Made by a program: the position numbers and the translations under genes
Assembly: GCF_002116905.1 (NCBI RefSeq)
Contig: NZ_CP015118.1
Span: 2,976,001-3,040,000, forward strand
Direction: 5' to 3'
DNA from: Piscinibacter gummiphilus
GTDB taxonomy: Bacteria; Pseudomonadota; Gammaproteobacteria; Burkholderiales; Burkholderiaceae_C
Length of the DNA: 64,000 bases
In this document: in pieces, positions 16,112 through 25,330 of the stretch
How the letters are laid out: every line of letters begins with the position of its first letter
How positions within the stretch are numbered: the first letter of the stretch is position 1
The notes under the pieces: generated by a model
The model's input: only the letters and a program-made list of their open reading frames with translations
Told to the model about the DNA's origin: nothing
Database searches by the model: none

Positions 16112-18064
16112 TCAGGCGGCGCGCCGGGTCGAGCCGTCGTCGGGTTCGATGACTTCGGTGGGCGTCGTCACCGTCTCGCCGACGAGCCGGGGATCGTGGT
16201 CGTCCAGTTCCTCGATCTGCAGCGACTCGGTGGACGAGAGGTCGCTCAGCTCGTGCTGCGACGCGCTGTCGGAGCCGAGGGCCGACTCGAGGTCGGACGG
16301 GGGCGGCGCCACCTTCGGCTGGGCCGAGAAGCCCTTCGCGAACGGCCAGTACTGAATGCCGTTGATGAGGCCGATCATCAGCGCCGTGACCATCAGCACC
16401 TGCATGTCGGACTTGCCGTCCATCTTGGCCGCGATGATGGGCACGAAACTCTGGGCTTCGGAGATGATCGCGGTGCGCACCGACTGCGGGCCGAGCAGGC
16501 CGTTGACGAAGTGGCGCTGCTTGAAGTCGACCTGCAGGCCCACCTCCGGCGCGTGGCCGGCGCGGATCGCGCGGTTGCCTTCGTTGGCCAGGTCTTCCGC
16601 CATCTCGCCGGCCGTGTTGAGGCCGGCGCGGATCGTCGCGGCCTTGGCCAGGTCGCCCAGGCCGACGCCGTTGCGTGCCGCACGGGCGCCCGAGTTCGGC
16701 GCCGCCAGAAGCATGAGCATCGGCACGATGAACTGGTCGATCCCGTAGAACACGCTCATGAACATGAAGTGGGTCTTGTCCTCCGCCGGGTCCCTGGCCG
16801 CCGGCAGGCGCAGCCAGGATTGCACGCCCACGTCGCGTGCGTGTGTGTACGCGGTCATCGCCGCATGCGTGGCCGTGGTGGTGTGCGACAGGCCGAGCGC
16901 GTCCTCGGCGAAGAAGGCGGCCAGCGCGGTGGCGACGGACACGCCGCGGCCGATCAGCGCGTTGCGCAGGTCCTCCTTGGACGCGCCGCCATCCATCACG
17001 TCGCGGTAGGCCCCGACCATGTGCGTCAGCGTGGCGTAGCCCGGGCCCGTCAGTGCGCTGAGGCCCCGGCGCACGTCCACCGACACCCCTTGCCGCTCGA
17101 GCGCGAGTTCGATGCCGTACGCGAGGAACTCGCGGCCGAAGGTGGTGACCCCGACCGAGGCCAGGTTGCGCAGGAAGACGTTGCCGGTGGTCGCGAGCCA
17201 CTGGGCCGTCTTGGTGTCGAAGTCCCGGTTGTTCATCACCTTCGCGAGGAACTCCGGCGTCGCCTTGATCGCCTCGGTGAGCTTCGCGACCAGGGACTCC
17301 ACTTCTTCGGCGGGGAAATGGCCGCGCACGGACGCGTCGCTGTCGGCCCCGGACACCGAGGTGTCGTCCGTCGTCCGCGTCACCGTCGAGTCGGTGTCGA
17401 CCTCCTCGATGCGCGTGTCGCCGCCGAGCGGCACCGGCGGGGGAGCGCCGCGCATCTGGTCGATCACATCGAAGAAGCGCTGCAGGGCCGCCTGGTCCAT
17501 CGGGCCGCTGGCGCGCTGCAAGGCGGTGGAGGCGCCCTCGCCGCCGCCGAGCGCGGCCGTCATCGTGCGGTCCAGCGCCTGCATCGCGTCGGTGACGATG
17601 CGCTCGCCGTCGGGAACCCGGGCCTGCGCGAAGAGCCGCAGCAGCCGCTGCTGGGCAGGCGCCTGGGCGCCCATCAGCCTCGACACGTTGCTCTCGAAGT
17701 ACGCCTGCACGGCGGCCGGCTCGAGCGAGCCGATCTCCCTCATCGCGAGCTGGTGGATCTGCTGGGCCAGCTCGGCGGCGGCCCGTTCCGTCTGCACCTT
17801 GGTGAGCGCGGCGTTGGTGCGGCGGCGTGTGGTCGCGACGGCGTTCGTGGAGGAGGTGGCGGCCGTCGAGGTGGCGGCCTCGGTGCCGGTGACCGACGGA
17901 CGGCGGTTCGGCAGGGCCTGCGTGCCCTGGAACCGCACGAGCGCGTTGTTGCCGGACGGCCGCGTGGTGGTGCCGCTCGACGACGACGGGTCAGTCGGTG
18001 GCGGCAGCGTGGTCTGGGTGGTGATGGGCGGGGTGCCCGGACGGGAGACGGTGGGAGGGGGCAT
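16112..18064 (-). CDS. Putative type III effector, 650 residues, family unknown, under a PIP box
   Basis: I do not recognise the family. Residues 1-90 are dominated by Ser, Thr and Pro with no acidic residue until position 25 and SRPGTP at 7-12, fitting a type III secretion signal. Residues 90-210 are helical; 215-245 form an acidic Thr/Ser/Asp linker; hydrophobic helices occur at about 433-456 and 553-573, and the tail (580-650) is acidic. GAGGT stands 6 bases before the ATG. A perfect PIP box with a -10 box lies about 45-105 bases upstream, placing the gene in the HrpB/HrpX regulon of Hrp2 systems. It is the first gene of an apparent operon with the alanine racemase. Confidence 0.65.
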   Translation of the reverse strand: MPPPTVSRPGTPPITTQTTLPPPTDPSSSSGTTTRPSGNNALVRFQGTQALPNRRPSVTGTEAATSTAATSSTNAVATTRRRTNAALTKVQTERAAAELAQQIHQLAMREIGSLEPAAVQAYFESNVSRLMGAQAPAQQRLLRLFAQARVPDGERIVTDAMQALDRTMTAALGGGEGASTALQRASGPMDQAALQRFFDVIDQMRGAPPPVPLGGDTRIEEVDTDSTVTRTTDDTSVSGADSDASVRGHFPAEEVESLVAKLTEAIKATPEFLAKVMNNRDFDTKTAQWLATTGNVFLRNLASVGVTTFGREFLAYGIELALERQGVSVDVRRGLSALTGPGYATLTHMVGAYRDVMDGGASKEDLRNALIGRGVSVATALAAFFAEDALGLSHTTTATHAAMTAYTHARDVGVQSWLRLPAARDPAEDKTHFMFMSVFYGIDQFIVPMLMLLAAPNSGARAARNGVGLGDLAKAATIRAGLNTAGEMAEDLANEGNRAIRAGHAPEVGLQVDFKQRHFVNGLLGPQSVRTAIISEAQSFVPIIAAKMDGKSDMQVLMVTALMIGLINGIQYWPFAKGFSAQPKVAPPPSDLESALGSDSASQHELSDLSSTESLQIEELDDHDPRLVGETVTTPTEVIEPDDGSTRRAA

Positions 18065-18106
18065 GAGCGGACCTCGTGGGTGTCATGTGACGATCGAATG
18101 ACACAC

Positions 18107-18168
18107 AGTCTGGCCATCCGGATCCCCCCGGATGCATCAGCGCGCGAAGTGGCATCGCGCGGAACGAA
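18107..18168 (-). promoter_or_regulatory. PIP-box promoter (HrpB/HrpX-type) for the putative effector operon
   Basis: On the - strand TTCGT (18168-18164), 15 bases, TTCGC (18148-18144), then 31 bases to CAGACT (18112-18107). This matches the published plant-inducible-promoter rule TTCGB-N15-TTCGB-N30-32-YANNNT in every position, including B at both repeats. The start codon follows 42 bases after the -10 box. AraC-type HrpX/HrpB proteins bind such boxes; the regulator gene itself is not in this window. Confidence 0.8.
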
Positions 18169-18186
18169 GCCATGGCGCGCGGTGGC

Positions 18187-19254
18187 TCAGACCGCCGGGG
18201 TGGCCCCGCTCAAGGCCTTGCGCAGGCGTCCGGGCGCCATGCCGTACAGCTGCTGGAAGTGCCGGATGAAGTGCGAGGCGTCGGAGAAGCCGCTCTCGCC
18301 GGCGATGGTCACCACGGGCAGGTCCGTGGTGGTGAGCAGGTAGCGCGCGTACTTCAGGCGCGAGTTGCGGTAGTACTCCGACGGGCTCGCGCCCGTCTCG
18401 GCGAGGAACACGCGCTCGAGCTGGCGGCTGCTCGACTTCACGAGTTTGGCGATGACCGCGATCTCGAGCGGCGTCGTGATGTTCTTTTCCATCAGCACGA
18501 TGGCCTGGCGCAGCTTGTCGTGGTCGCTCGTCTCGTAGCCGAAGGCGTGGCCGCGTGCCATGTGCGAGGCGGTGCGTTCGGCGGTGACGGTCATCTGGTG
18601 GACGACCTTGGCGGCGCGGTCGGCGCCGCAGTGCACGCGCACCAGCTCGGCCGCCAGCTCCACGATCGAGATGCCGCCCGCGCAGGTGATGCGGTTGGAG
18701 CCGATGGCGTAGTGGGACCGCGTTTCGAAGGCGAGGGCGGGGTGCAGCGACTCCCAGTCGTCGACGTGGAACGGGTGGATGCAGGGGGCGTGGCCGTTGA
18801 GCAGGTCGAAGCGCGCGAGCACGAAGCTGCCGGTGCAGATGCCGATCAGCGGCACCTGCGCACGCGCCACCTCGCGCAGGAAGTTGACGAGGGAGGGGTC
18901 GACGCTGGCGATCTGGGGCAGCAGGCCACCGATCACGGCGACGTAGTCGTAGTCGAGCGGCGCCGACAGCGGGGTGTCGACCGGCACGCGCACGCCGCAG
19001 CTCGCGGTGACCGACTCGCCCGGCTTGCCGAGGATGGCCCACGAGCAGCGGTTCTGGCGGCTCTGGTCGCCGAGGTCGGCCGCGTGACGCAGCCCGTCGC
19101 ACAGACCGGCGAGCGACAGCAGCGGGAACCCGGGCCACAGCAGGATGCCGATGCGCAGCTCGGCCTGCGAGGCGGGCTTTCGGCCGGGGCGGGGCGTGGG
19201 GCGCGACTGGTCGAGCCGGTCGATGGTCAGGCGCGGGTCATCGGCGAGCAGCAT
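18187..19254 (-). CDS. GlxA-type transcriptional regulator (DJ-1/PfpI domain plus AraC HTH)
   Basis: 355 residues from the ATG at 19254. Residues about 32-200 are a DJ-1/PfpI amidotransferase-like domain (IGILLWPGFPLLSLAG, YDYVAVIGG, IGICTGSFVLA with the nucleophile-elbow cysteine); about 255-350 is an AraC-type double HTH (PLEIAVIAKLVKSSSRQLERVF, GFSDASHFIRHFQQLYG). Such proteins regulate arginine, choline, carnitine and other nitrogen-compound catabolism. The codons between two upstream ATGs (19314, 19284) and 19254 have low GC3 and look non-coding, so the shorter start is chosen. It is divergent from the amino-acid transporter operon and probably controls it. Confidence 0.88.
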   Translation of the reverse strand: MLLADDPRLTIDRLDQSRPTPRPGRKPASQAELRIGILLWPGFPLLSLAGLCDGLRHAADLGDQSRQNRCSWAILGKPGESVTASCGVRVPVDTPLSAPLDYDYVAVIGGLLPQIASVDPSLVNFLREVARAQVPLIGICTGSFVLARFDLLNGHAPCIHPFHVDDWESLHPALAFETRSHYAIGSNRITCAGGISIVELAAELVRVHCGADRAAKVVHQMTVTAERTASHMARGHAFGYETSDHDKLRQAIVLMEKNITTPLEIAVIAKLVKSSSRQLERVFLAETGASPSEYYRNSRLKYARYLLTTTDLPVVTIAGESGFSDASHFIRHFQQLYGMAPGRLRKALSGATPAV

Positions 19255-19376
19255 GTCGGTGGGTATTTTCCCGGGATGTCGCATATGTTCAATGTCGCCG
19301 CACCGCCCTGCCATCGGGTCCGCGCAAAGCTTCCTACGATCGCGTTGTCAACTTCTGCATTTGGCGACGGGATTTT

Positions 19377-20174
19377 ATGAACGACATACTGCTGACGGTC
19401 AAGGGCCTGAAAAAGAGTTACGGCGCGGTCGAGGTGTTGAAGGACATCTCCTTCGACCTGCGGCGCGGCGAGACACTCTCGCTGATCGGGCCCAGCGGTT
19501 CCGGCAAGTCCACCTGCCTGCGCTGCGTGAACTACCTCGAGAAACCCTCGGGCGGCGAGATCGTCCTCGAAGGCGAACACATCGGGCGCGTGCGCACCGG
19601 CGACGGGCGCGAGCGCACCATGACCGACCGCGAGCTGGCACCACAACGCAGCGAGATCGGCATGGTGTTCCAGCTCTTCTACCTGTGGCCGCACCTCACG
19701 GTGCGCGACAACGTGGCGCTGGCGTCGATCAAGTCGGGCCGCCTGTCGAAAGCGGAGGCCTACGAACTCGCCGAGGCGATGCTCGAGAAGGTGCACCTGC
19801 GCCACAAGGCCCACGAGTACCCCGAACGGCTTTCCGGCGGGCAGCAGCAGCGCGTGGCCATCGCCCGCGCGCTCGCGCAGCAGCCCAAGCTGATCCTGTT
19901 CGACGAGCCCACCTCGGCGCTGGACCCCGAGCTGGTGGGCGAGGTGCTGGGCGTGATCCGCGAACTGGCGGAGGAGGGGCGTTCGATGATCCTCGTGACG
20001 CACGAGATCCGCTTCGCCCGCGACGTGGGCGACCGCGTGATCTTCATGGACGGCGGGGTGATCGTCGAGCAGGGCCCGGCGGCCGACGTGATCAACCATC
20101 CGGCGAAGGAGCGCACGCGGGCCTTCCTCGGGCAGGTGGGGCACGGCGCCTCGTCCATCGTGCGGGCCGCATGA
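19377..20174 (+). CDS. Polar amino-acid ABC transporter ATP-binding protein
   Basis: 265 residues, GlnQ/HisP family. Walker A GPSGSGKST, Q-loop VFQLFYLWPHLTV, signature LSGGQQQR and Walker B LILFDEPTSALDPE are intact. It energises uptake by the two permeases that follow with ATGA overlaps. A slightly enlarged segment before the Q-loop (RTGDGRERTMTDRELAPQR) resembles that in HisP-type proteins. First gene of a six-gene operon (19377-25098). Confidence 0.95.
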   Translation: MNDILLTVKGLKKSYGAVEVLKDISFDLRRGETLSLIGPSGSGKSTCLRCVNYLEKPSGGEIVLEGEHIGRVRTGDGRERTMTDRELAPQRSEIGMVFQLFYLWPHLTVRDNVALASIKSGRLSKAEAYELAEAMLEKVHLRHKAHEYPERLSGGQQQRVAIARALAQQPKLILFDEPTSALDPELVGEVLGVIRELAEEGRSMILVTHEIRFARDVGDRVIFMDGGVIVEQGPAADVINHPAKERTRAFLGQVGHGASSIVRAA

Positions 20175-20824
20175 CGATGGACGCCTTCCCCTCCATCATC
20201 ACCGCGCTGCTGGGCGGCGCGGTCACCGCGGCCCAGGTCGCGCTGGGCGCGGCGCTGATCGCCTTCGGCCTCGGCCTGGCGCTCGCGCTGCTCAACGTGT
20301 TCACGTCGGTGGGGCTGGTGCGCTTCGCCATCGGCGCCTACATCGAGTGGATGCGCAACGTGCCGGCGCTCGCCCACCTCTTCCTGCTGTACTTCGGCCT
20401 GGCCTCCGTGGGCGTGCGCTTCTCGCCGAAGGCGGCGGCGATCATCGGCCTCGGCCTGGTGGGCGCGGCCGTGCTGTGCGACGTGTTCTCCGCGGGCATC
20501 CGGGCGCTGCACGCGGGCCAGCGCGAGGCGGCGCTGGCCGTGGGCCTCACGCCCATGCAGGCGTTGCGCTGCGTGGTGCTGCCGCAGATGCTGCGGCTGA
20601 CGCTGCCGTCGATCGGCAACTACGCGAGCCAGCTGATCAAGGACACCTCGATCGCCTCGGCCATCGCCGCGCCGGAGATCATGTTCTACGCGCGCAGCCT
20701 CGTGACGTCGACGTTCCAGACCCCGCTGATCTACGCGAGTGCGATCGCGCTGTACGCGAGCATCGTCTTCCCGGTCAGCTGGATGTTCAACCGCATGGAG
20801 CGCCGACTGGGGGTGGGGCGATGA
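20171..20824 (+). CDS. Amino-acid ABC transporter permease (first)
   Basis: 217 residues, HisM/GlnP type, about five membrane helices and the conserved EAA loop EAALAVGLTPMQALRCVVLPQ. Starts at the ATG overlapping the ATPase stop (ATGA). Forms the inner-membrane channel together with the next permease. Confidence 0.92.
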   Translation: MTMDAFPSIITALLGGAVTAAQVALGAALIAFGLGLALALLNVFTSVGLVRFAIGAYIEWMRNVPALAHLFLLYFGLASVGVRFSPKAAAIIGLGLVGAAVLCDVFSAGIRALHAGQREAALAVGLTPMQALRCVVLPQMLRLTLPSIGNYASQLIKDTSIASAIAAPEIMFYARSLVTSTFQTPLIYASAIALYASIVFPVSWMFNRMERRLGVGR

Positions 20825-21507
20825 ACGACTTCTTCCAGGTCTACCGCGAGCACCTGCCCGAGTGGTGGCCGCGCCTGATGGACGCGGCGCGTGTCACCGC
20901 GGAGATCTCCTCGCTCGGGTTCGTGCTGGCCCTCGTGCTTGCCGCCGGCCTCGTCGCGATGGCCCGGTCGCGGTTCGGGGCGCTGCAGATGGCGGCCAAG
21001 TCCGTCGTCGAGTTCCTGCGCGCAGTGCCGCTGCTCGCGCTGCTGCTCGCGCTGTACTTCGGGCTGCCGGCCTTCGGGCTCACGCTGTCGGGCTACTGGG
21101 CGGGCGTGCTGGGCCTCGGGCTGCAGGGCGCCGCCTACGTGGCCGAGGTGTTCCGCAGCGGGCTCGATTCCGTCCACCGGGGACAGCGCGAGGCAGGCCT
21201 CGCCGCCGGCATGTCCCCGTTCCAGGTCTTCACCGCGGTCGTGCTGCCCCAGGCCCTGCGCGTGATGCTGCCGCCGCTCGTCAACTGCTATGTGTCCCTC
21301 CTGAAGGACAGCTCGCTCTGCGCGCTGATCGCGACGGACGAGCTGATGCTCGCGGCACGGGCGATGTCGAGCGAGTACTTCCTGCCCCTGCACATCTTCG
21401 TGCTGGTCGGGCTGATCTATTTTGCAATCGCGTTCCCGCTGTCGATGTTCTCCCGCCTGCTGGGGCGGAAGCTGTCGCGCGGCCGGCGCGCCCTGGGGAC
21501 CACATGA
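20821..21507 (+). CDS. Amino-acid ABC transporter permease (second)
   Basis: 228 residues, same family as the preceding permease, with the EAA loop REAGLAAGMSPFQVFTAVVLPQ and five predicted helices. ATGA overlap on both sides, so its production is tightly coupled to its neighbours. Two distinct permeases imply a heterodimeric channel. Confidence 0.92.
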   Translation: MNDFFQVYREHLPEWWPRLMDAARVTAEISSLGFVLALVLAAGLVAMARSRFGALQMAAKSVVEFLRAVPLLALLLALYFGLPAFGLTLSGYWAGVLGLGLQGAAYVAEVFRSGLDSVHRGQREAGLAAGMSPFQVFTAVVLPQALRVMLPPLVNCYVSLLKDSSLCALIATDELMLAARAMSSEYFLPLHIFVLVGLIYFAIAFPLSMFSRLLGRKLSRGRRALGTT

Positions 21508-22907
21508 CCACCATCGAACGTTTCGCGCATGCCTCGCTCGAGGACACCGCCGCCGCGATCAGCGACGGCCAGCTCACCAGCGAGGGCCTGGTCGAGTTCC
21601 AGCTCGCCCGCGCGGCGCGGCTCGAGCCGCGGCTGAAGGCGTTCGTCGAGGTGTACGCCGACGAGGCGCGCCAGGTGGCGCGCGCGCTGGACGGCATGCT
21701 GCGCGCCGGCGTGCGCCTCGGGCCGCTGCACGGCGTGACCATCGCCATCAAGGACCTGTTCGAGATCGAGGGCCACACGCTCGGCGCCGGCTCGCGCGCA
21801 CTGCCGGCCAAGGTGTCGAACCTCAGCGCCACGGTGGTCGACCGCCTGCGCGCGGCCGGGGCGGTCATCCTCGGCAAGACGCAGACCGTCGAGTTCGCCT
21901 TCGGCGGCTGGGGAACGAACGCGGTGATGGGCACGCCCTGGAACCCGTGGGACCTGCAGACGCACCGCGTGCCCGGCGGGTCGAGCAGTGGTTCGTCGGT
22001 GGCCGTGGCCGCGGGCCTGTGCACGGCGGCGCTCGGCACCGACACCGGCGGTTCGGTGCGCATCCCCGCGGGCCTGTGCGGCCTGGTGGGTCTGAAGACC
22101 ACGCACGGCCTCGTGAGCCGGCACGGGCTCGTGGAGCTGTGCCCCACGCACGACACCGTGGGCCCCATCACGCGCAGCGTGCGCGATGCCGCGCTGATGC
22201 TCGACGTGATCGCAGGCCCCGACCCGCGCGACCCGGCCAGCGCCCAGGCCCCGGTGCGGCGCGTGCTGGGCGGCATCGAACACGACGTCGCCGGCACCCG
22301 CGTGTGGGTGATGCCCGCCTCGGAGCGCCACGCCATCGAGTCCGACGTGCTGGCCCTGTACGACCGCGCGCTGGAGACCCTGTCGGGCCTCGGCATGCAG
22401 CTCGTCGAGCGGCCGCTGCCGCAGTCGCTCACCGAGTCGATGCGCATCGCCGGCAAGCTGATGAGCGCGGAGGGGTACGCGAACCTCGGCGAGCTGTTCG
22501 AGCAGGACCTCGTGTTCGACCCGCACGTGCAGCGCCGCATCCTCGCGGGACGCGACATCGATGCGGCGCAGTACATCGAGCTGCTCAAGATGCGCGAGAA
22601 GGCGCACGTCGCGATGCTCGACGCGATGGAGGGCATCGACGTCTGCGTGATGCCCACGAACGCCATCACCGCCATTCCGGTGAGCGAGGTCGACGAGCAG
22701 TCGACGCCGCTCTCGCGCTTCGGCCGTTTCGTGAACCTGCTCGACCTGTGCTCCGTCGCGGTGCAGGCGGGCCAGTCCGGACTCGGCCTGCCCGTTTCGG
22801 TGCAGTTCATCGGCCGCCCCCTGGCCGAGCCGCTCATCCTGCGCATCGCCCACGCCTTCGAGAAGGCCACGCCCTGGCACAAGGCCGTGCCTTCGGGCCT
22901 CGGCTGA
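21504..22907 (+). CDS. Amidase-signature hydrolase
   Basis: 467 residues. The amidase signature triad is complete: Lys in VTIAIKDLF, cis-Ser in GGSSSGSSVAVAAGL and nucleophilic Ser in DTGGSVRIPAG. It hydrolyses an amide bond; the substrate is unknown, though co-transcription with an amino-acid transporter suggests an amino-acid amide or N-acyl amino acid that is imported and then split. The ATG overlaps the permease stop. GatA is unlikely because gatC/gatB are absent. Confidence 0.88.
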   Translation: MTTIERFAHASLEDTAAAISDGQLTSEGLVEFQLARAARLEPRLKAFVEVYADEARQVARALDGMLRAGVRLGPLHGVTIAIKDLFEIEGHTLGAGSRALPAKVSNLSATVVDRLRAAGAVILGKTQTVEFAFGGWGTNAVMGTPWNPWDLQTHRVPGGSSSGSSVAVAAGLCTAALGTDTGGSVRIPAGLCGLVGLKTTHGLVSRHGLVELCPTHDTVGPITRSVRDAALMLDVIAGPDPRDPASAQAPVRRVLGGIEHDVAGTRVWVMPASERHAIESDVLALYDRALETLSGLGMQLVERPLPQSLTESMRIAGKLMSAEGYANLGELFEQDLVFDPHVQRRILAGRDIDAAQYIELLKMREKAHVAMLDAMEGIDVCVMPTNAITAIPVSEVDEQSTPLSRFGRFVNLLDLCSVAVQAGQSGLGLPVSVQFIGRPLAEPLILRIAHAFEKATPWHKAVPSGLG

Positions 22908-22927
22908 CTTCCTTCATCCCCATCGCC

Positions 22928-23890
22928 ATGACCATGCTCCACATCTCCGACGCCCAAGTGGCCGAACTGCTCGACTTCCGCGGCGTGACCGAGGTCCTCG
23001 CGCAGGCCTTCCAGGACCTGGCCGACGGCCGGGCCGCGGTGCACCCGCGCCAGCGCACCGACTGCTCCGGCGTCAAGCTGAGTTCGATGGGCGCCATCTG
23101 GAACGCCCGCAACGTCGCCGGCCTCAAGGTCTATCCGACCGTGGCGGGCCAGTTCAGCTTCTCGATCGTGCTGTTCGACCTCGAGACCAACACCCCCCTG
23201 GCCGTGCTCGACGGCAACGAGCTGACCCGCTTCCGCACGGCCGCCATCACCACGCTGGTGGCGTCGCGCGCGGCCGCGCCGGGCGCGCGCAAGCTCGCGC
23301 TGTTCGGCGCGGGGCTGCAGGGGCGGTCCCAGGCGCAGTCGTTGTGCGAACGGTTCCGCTTCGACGACATCTGCGTGGTGGACCCGCTCGCGAACCCCGC
23401 GTGGTGCAAGCGCCTGGAGCAGGCGACCGGCTCGCGCGTGCGGATCACCGCGGCCGAGGAGGCCGTGGTGGACGCCGACATCGTGGTGACGGCCACGCGG
23501 TCGGCCGAGCCCGTGTTCGACGGCAACCTGCTCGCGCCCTGTGCGTTCGTCGCCGCCATCGGCACCAGCACGCCGAAGGTGCGCGAGCTGGACGACACCA
23601 CGATGTCGCGTGCGGAGCGCATCATCGTGGAGTGGAAGCCGCAGAGCCTCGTGGAGGCCGGCGAGATCGTGTTGTGGAACGAGCGGCACCAGGCCGGCCG
23701 GTACGTGGACCTGCCGCAGCTGTTCGGCGGCGAGTCGCCGTGGCGCCTCGAACGCCGCGGCATCACGGTGTTCAAGTCGGTGGGCGTGGGCCTGGCCGAC
23801 GTGGCCACGGCGCAGCTCGTGCTGTCGCGCGTGCGCGAGGGCTGGCTGCTGACGGACCATGCCGACACCTCGATGGGCGCGCTGACGTGA
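22928..23890 (+). CDS. Ornithine cyclodeaminase/mu-crystallin family protein
   Basis: 320 residues. NAD(P)-binding Rossmann motif LALFGAGLQGRSQAQ, the conserved LDGNELTRFRTAAITTL segment and C-terminal EAGEIV are typical of the family, which includes ornithine cyclodeaminase, alanine dehydrogenase of archaea, ketimine reductase and tauropine-type enzymes. Substrate cannot be read from sequence. The position between an amidase and a DadA-like oxidase suggests action on an imine/keto form of the same amino acid. Confidence 0.85.
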   Translation: MTMLHISDAQVAELLDFRGVTEVLAQAFQDLADGRAAVHPRQRTDCSGVKLSSMGAIWNARNVAGLKVYPTVAGQFSFSIVLFDLETNTPLAVLDGNELTRFRTAAITTLVASRAAAPGARKLALFGAGLQGRSQAQSLCERFRFDDICVVDPLANPAWCKRLEQATGSRVRITAAEEAVVDADIVVTATRSAEPVFDGNLLAPCAFVAAIGTSTPKVRELDDTTMSRAERIIVEWKPQSLVEAGEIVLWNERHQAGRYVDLPQLFGGESPWRLERRGITVFKSVGVGLADVATAQLVLSRVREGWLLTDHADTSMGALT

Positions 23891-25098
23891 AGGTCGTCAT
23901 CGTCGGCGCCGGGCTGGTGGGCTGCGCGAGTGCCTACCAGCTCGCGCGCGCCGGGTTCGACGTCGAACTCGTCGACGCGGCGGCCGAGCCCGGCCTGCTC
24001 ACGAGCTTCGCCAACGGGGCCCAGCTGAGCTACAGCTATGCCGAGCCGTTCGCGTCGCCCGGCACCTTGAAATCGCTTCCCGGCATGCTGCTGTCGGCCG
24101 ACTCGCCGGTGAAGTTCCGCCTGCGCGCCGACTGGCGGCAGTGGGCATGGGGCCTGCGATTCCTCGCGGCGTGCCGCCCGGGCAAGGCGCGGCGCGGCAC
24201 CGCCACGCTGATCCAGCTCGCGCGGCTCAGCCGCCGCGTGCTCGAGGGCTGGATGCACGACGAGTGCTGGTCGGTCGGGTTCAAGCAGAACGGCAAGCTC
24301 GTGCTGTGTCCCGACGAGGCGACCCTCGCACGGCAGCGCGCGCTGGTCGCGTTCCAGGCGACGCTGGGCTGCCGGCAGGAGGTGCTGTCGGCCGCCGAGT
24401 GCCGTGAGCGCGAACCCGCCCTGGGCGGTGCGCTCGACGGGATCGCCGGGGGCATCTGGACGGCCGACGAATGCATCGCCGATCCGCACCTGCTGTGCCG
24501 CGAACTCGTCGCGTCGATGCGCAAGCTCGGCGGGCGCACGTGGTTCAACACGGAGGTGACCGGGTTCGTGCGCGAAGGCCGCCGGATCGTCGCGGCGCGT
24601 TCGTCGACGGGCGACCTCACGGCCGATGCCTTCGTGCTCGCCGCCGGACCGCACGTGGCCGCGCTCGCGTCCGGCGCGGGCTTCCACCTGCCGGTCTACC
24701 CCGTGAAGGGCTACAGCATCACGGTGCCGTTCCGCGGCCGCGAGCGGCCGGCGGCGAGCGTCACGCACCTCGGCCGCAAGACGGTGTTCGCGCCGCTCGG
24801 CAACCAGCTGCGCGTGGCCGCGATGGCGGAGATCACCGGCTACGAGCGCGACGTGCCGGCCTCGCGTGTCGCGGCCATGATTGACAGCGTCGAGGCGGTC
24901 TACCCCGGCCTGTGCGACACGGCGTCGCCGCGCCCGTGGGCCGGGTTGAGGCCCGCGACCCCCGATTCGGTGCCGCTCATCGGGCGCCTGAAGTCGACGA
25001 ACGTGTTCGTCAATGCGGGGCAGGGCGCGCTCGGGCTCACGCTGGCCGCGGGCAGCGCGGCGAAACTCTCCGAGGCGATGTGCGAGTTCGCCGGGTGA
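23887..25098 (+). CDS. FAD-dependent D-amino-acid dehydrogenase-like oxidoreductase (DadA family)
   Basis: 403 residues. N-terminal dinucleotide motif VVIVGAGLVGCASAYQLARAG with the acidic ribose contact, C-terminal GLRPATPDSVPLIGR and the FAD-covering segment NAGQGALGLTLAAGSA, as in DadA. It would oxidise a D-amino acid (or related amine) to the keto acid at the membrane respiratory chain. The GTG start overlaps the previous stop (GTGA). Last gene before a strong terminator. It is notable that a racemase producing D-amino acids is encoded 8 kb away, though no functional link is shown. Confidence 0.88.
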   Translation: MKVVIVGAGLVGCASAYQLARAGFDVELVDAAAEPGLLTSFANGAQLSYSYAEPFASPGTLKSLPGMLLSADSPVKFRLRADWRQWAWGLRFLAACRPGKARRGTATLIQLARLSRRVLEGWMHDECWSVGFKQNGKLVLCPDEATLARQRALVAFQATLGCRQEVLSAAECREREPALGGALDGIAGGIWTADECIADPHLLCRELVASMRKLGGRTWFNTEVTGFVREGRRIVAARSSTGDLTADAFVLAAGPHVAALASGAGFHLPVYPVKGYSITVPFRGRERPAASVTHLGRKTVFAPLGNQLRVAAMAEITGYERDVPASRVAAMIDSVEAVYPGLCDTASPRPWAGLRPATPDSVPLIGRLKSTNVFVNAGQGALGLTLAAGSAAKLSEAMCEFAG

Positions 25099-25126
25099 CG
25101 ATCCGTTAACACCTTTATCTTCGACG

Positions 25127-25162
25127 AGGCCCCGCCGCGCATGCGCCGGGGCCTTTTTCTTT
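25127..25162 (+). terminator. Rho-independent terminator of the transporter/amidase operon
   Basis: 8-bp stem AGGCCCCG/CGGGGCCT (25127-25134 with 25147-25154), 12-base loop, followed by TTTTCTTT. It lies 28 bases after the DadA-like stop codon and separates the operon from the binding-protein gene. Confidence 0.85.
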
Positions 25163-25256
25163 ATGCGCGCGGCGGGCACAGTGCGCGCACCGAATCGAGG
25201 CCTTCGGGGTTTCCCGCGCTGTCGCAAACGTGCAATTCCAGCGTCAGGGCCTGCAA

Positions 25257-25283
25257 TTCACAGGGGGCCCGCGTCCCTATATT
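25257..25283 (+). promoter_or_regulatory. Possible promoter of the binding-protein gene
   Basis: TTCACA at 25257-25262 and TATATT at 25278-25283 in an otherwise GC-rich region. The 15-base spacing is shorter than ideal. A separate promoter is expected here because a strong terminator lies upstream. Confidence 0.35.
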
Positions 25284-25330
25284 TCGCTCCACGTTCCGGT
25301 CTTCGGACGGCCCATTCACCAGGAGTTCCC

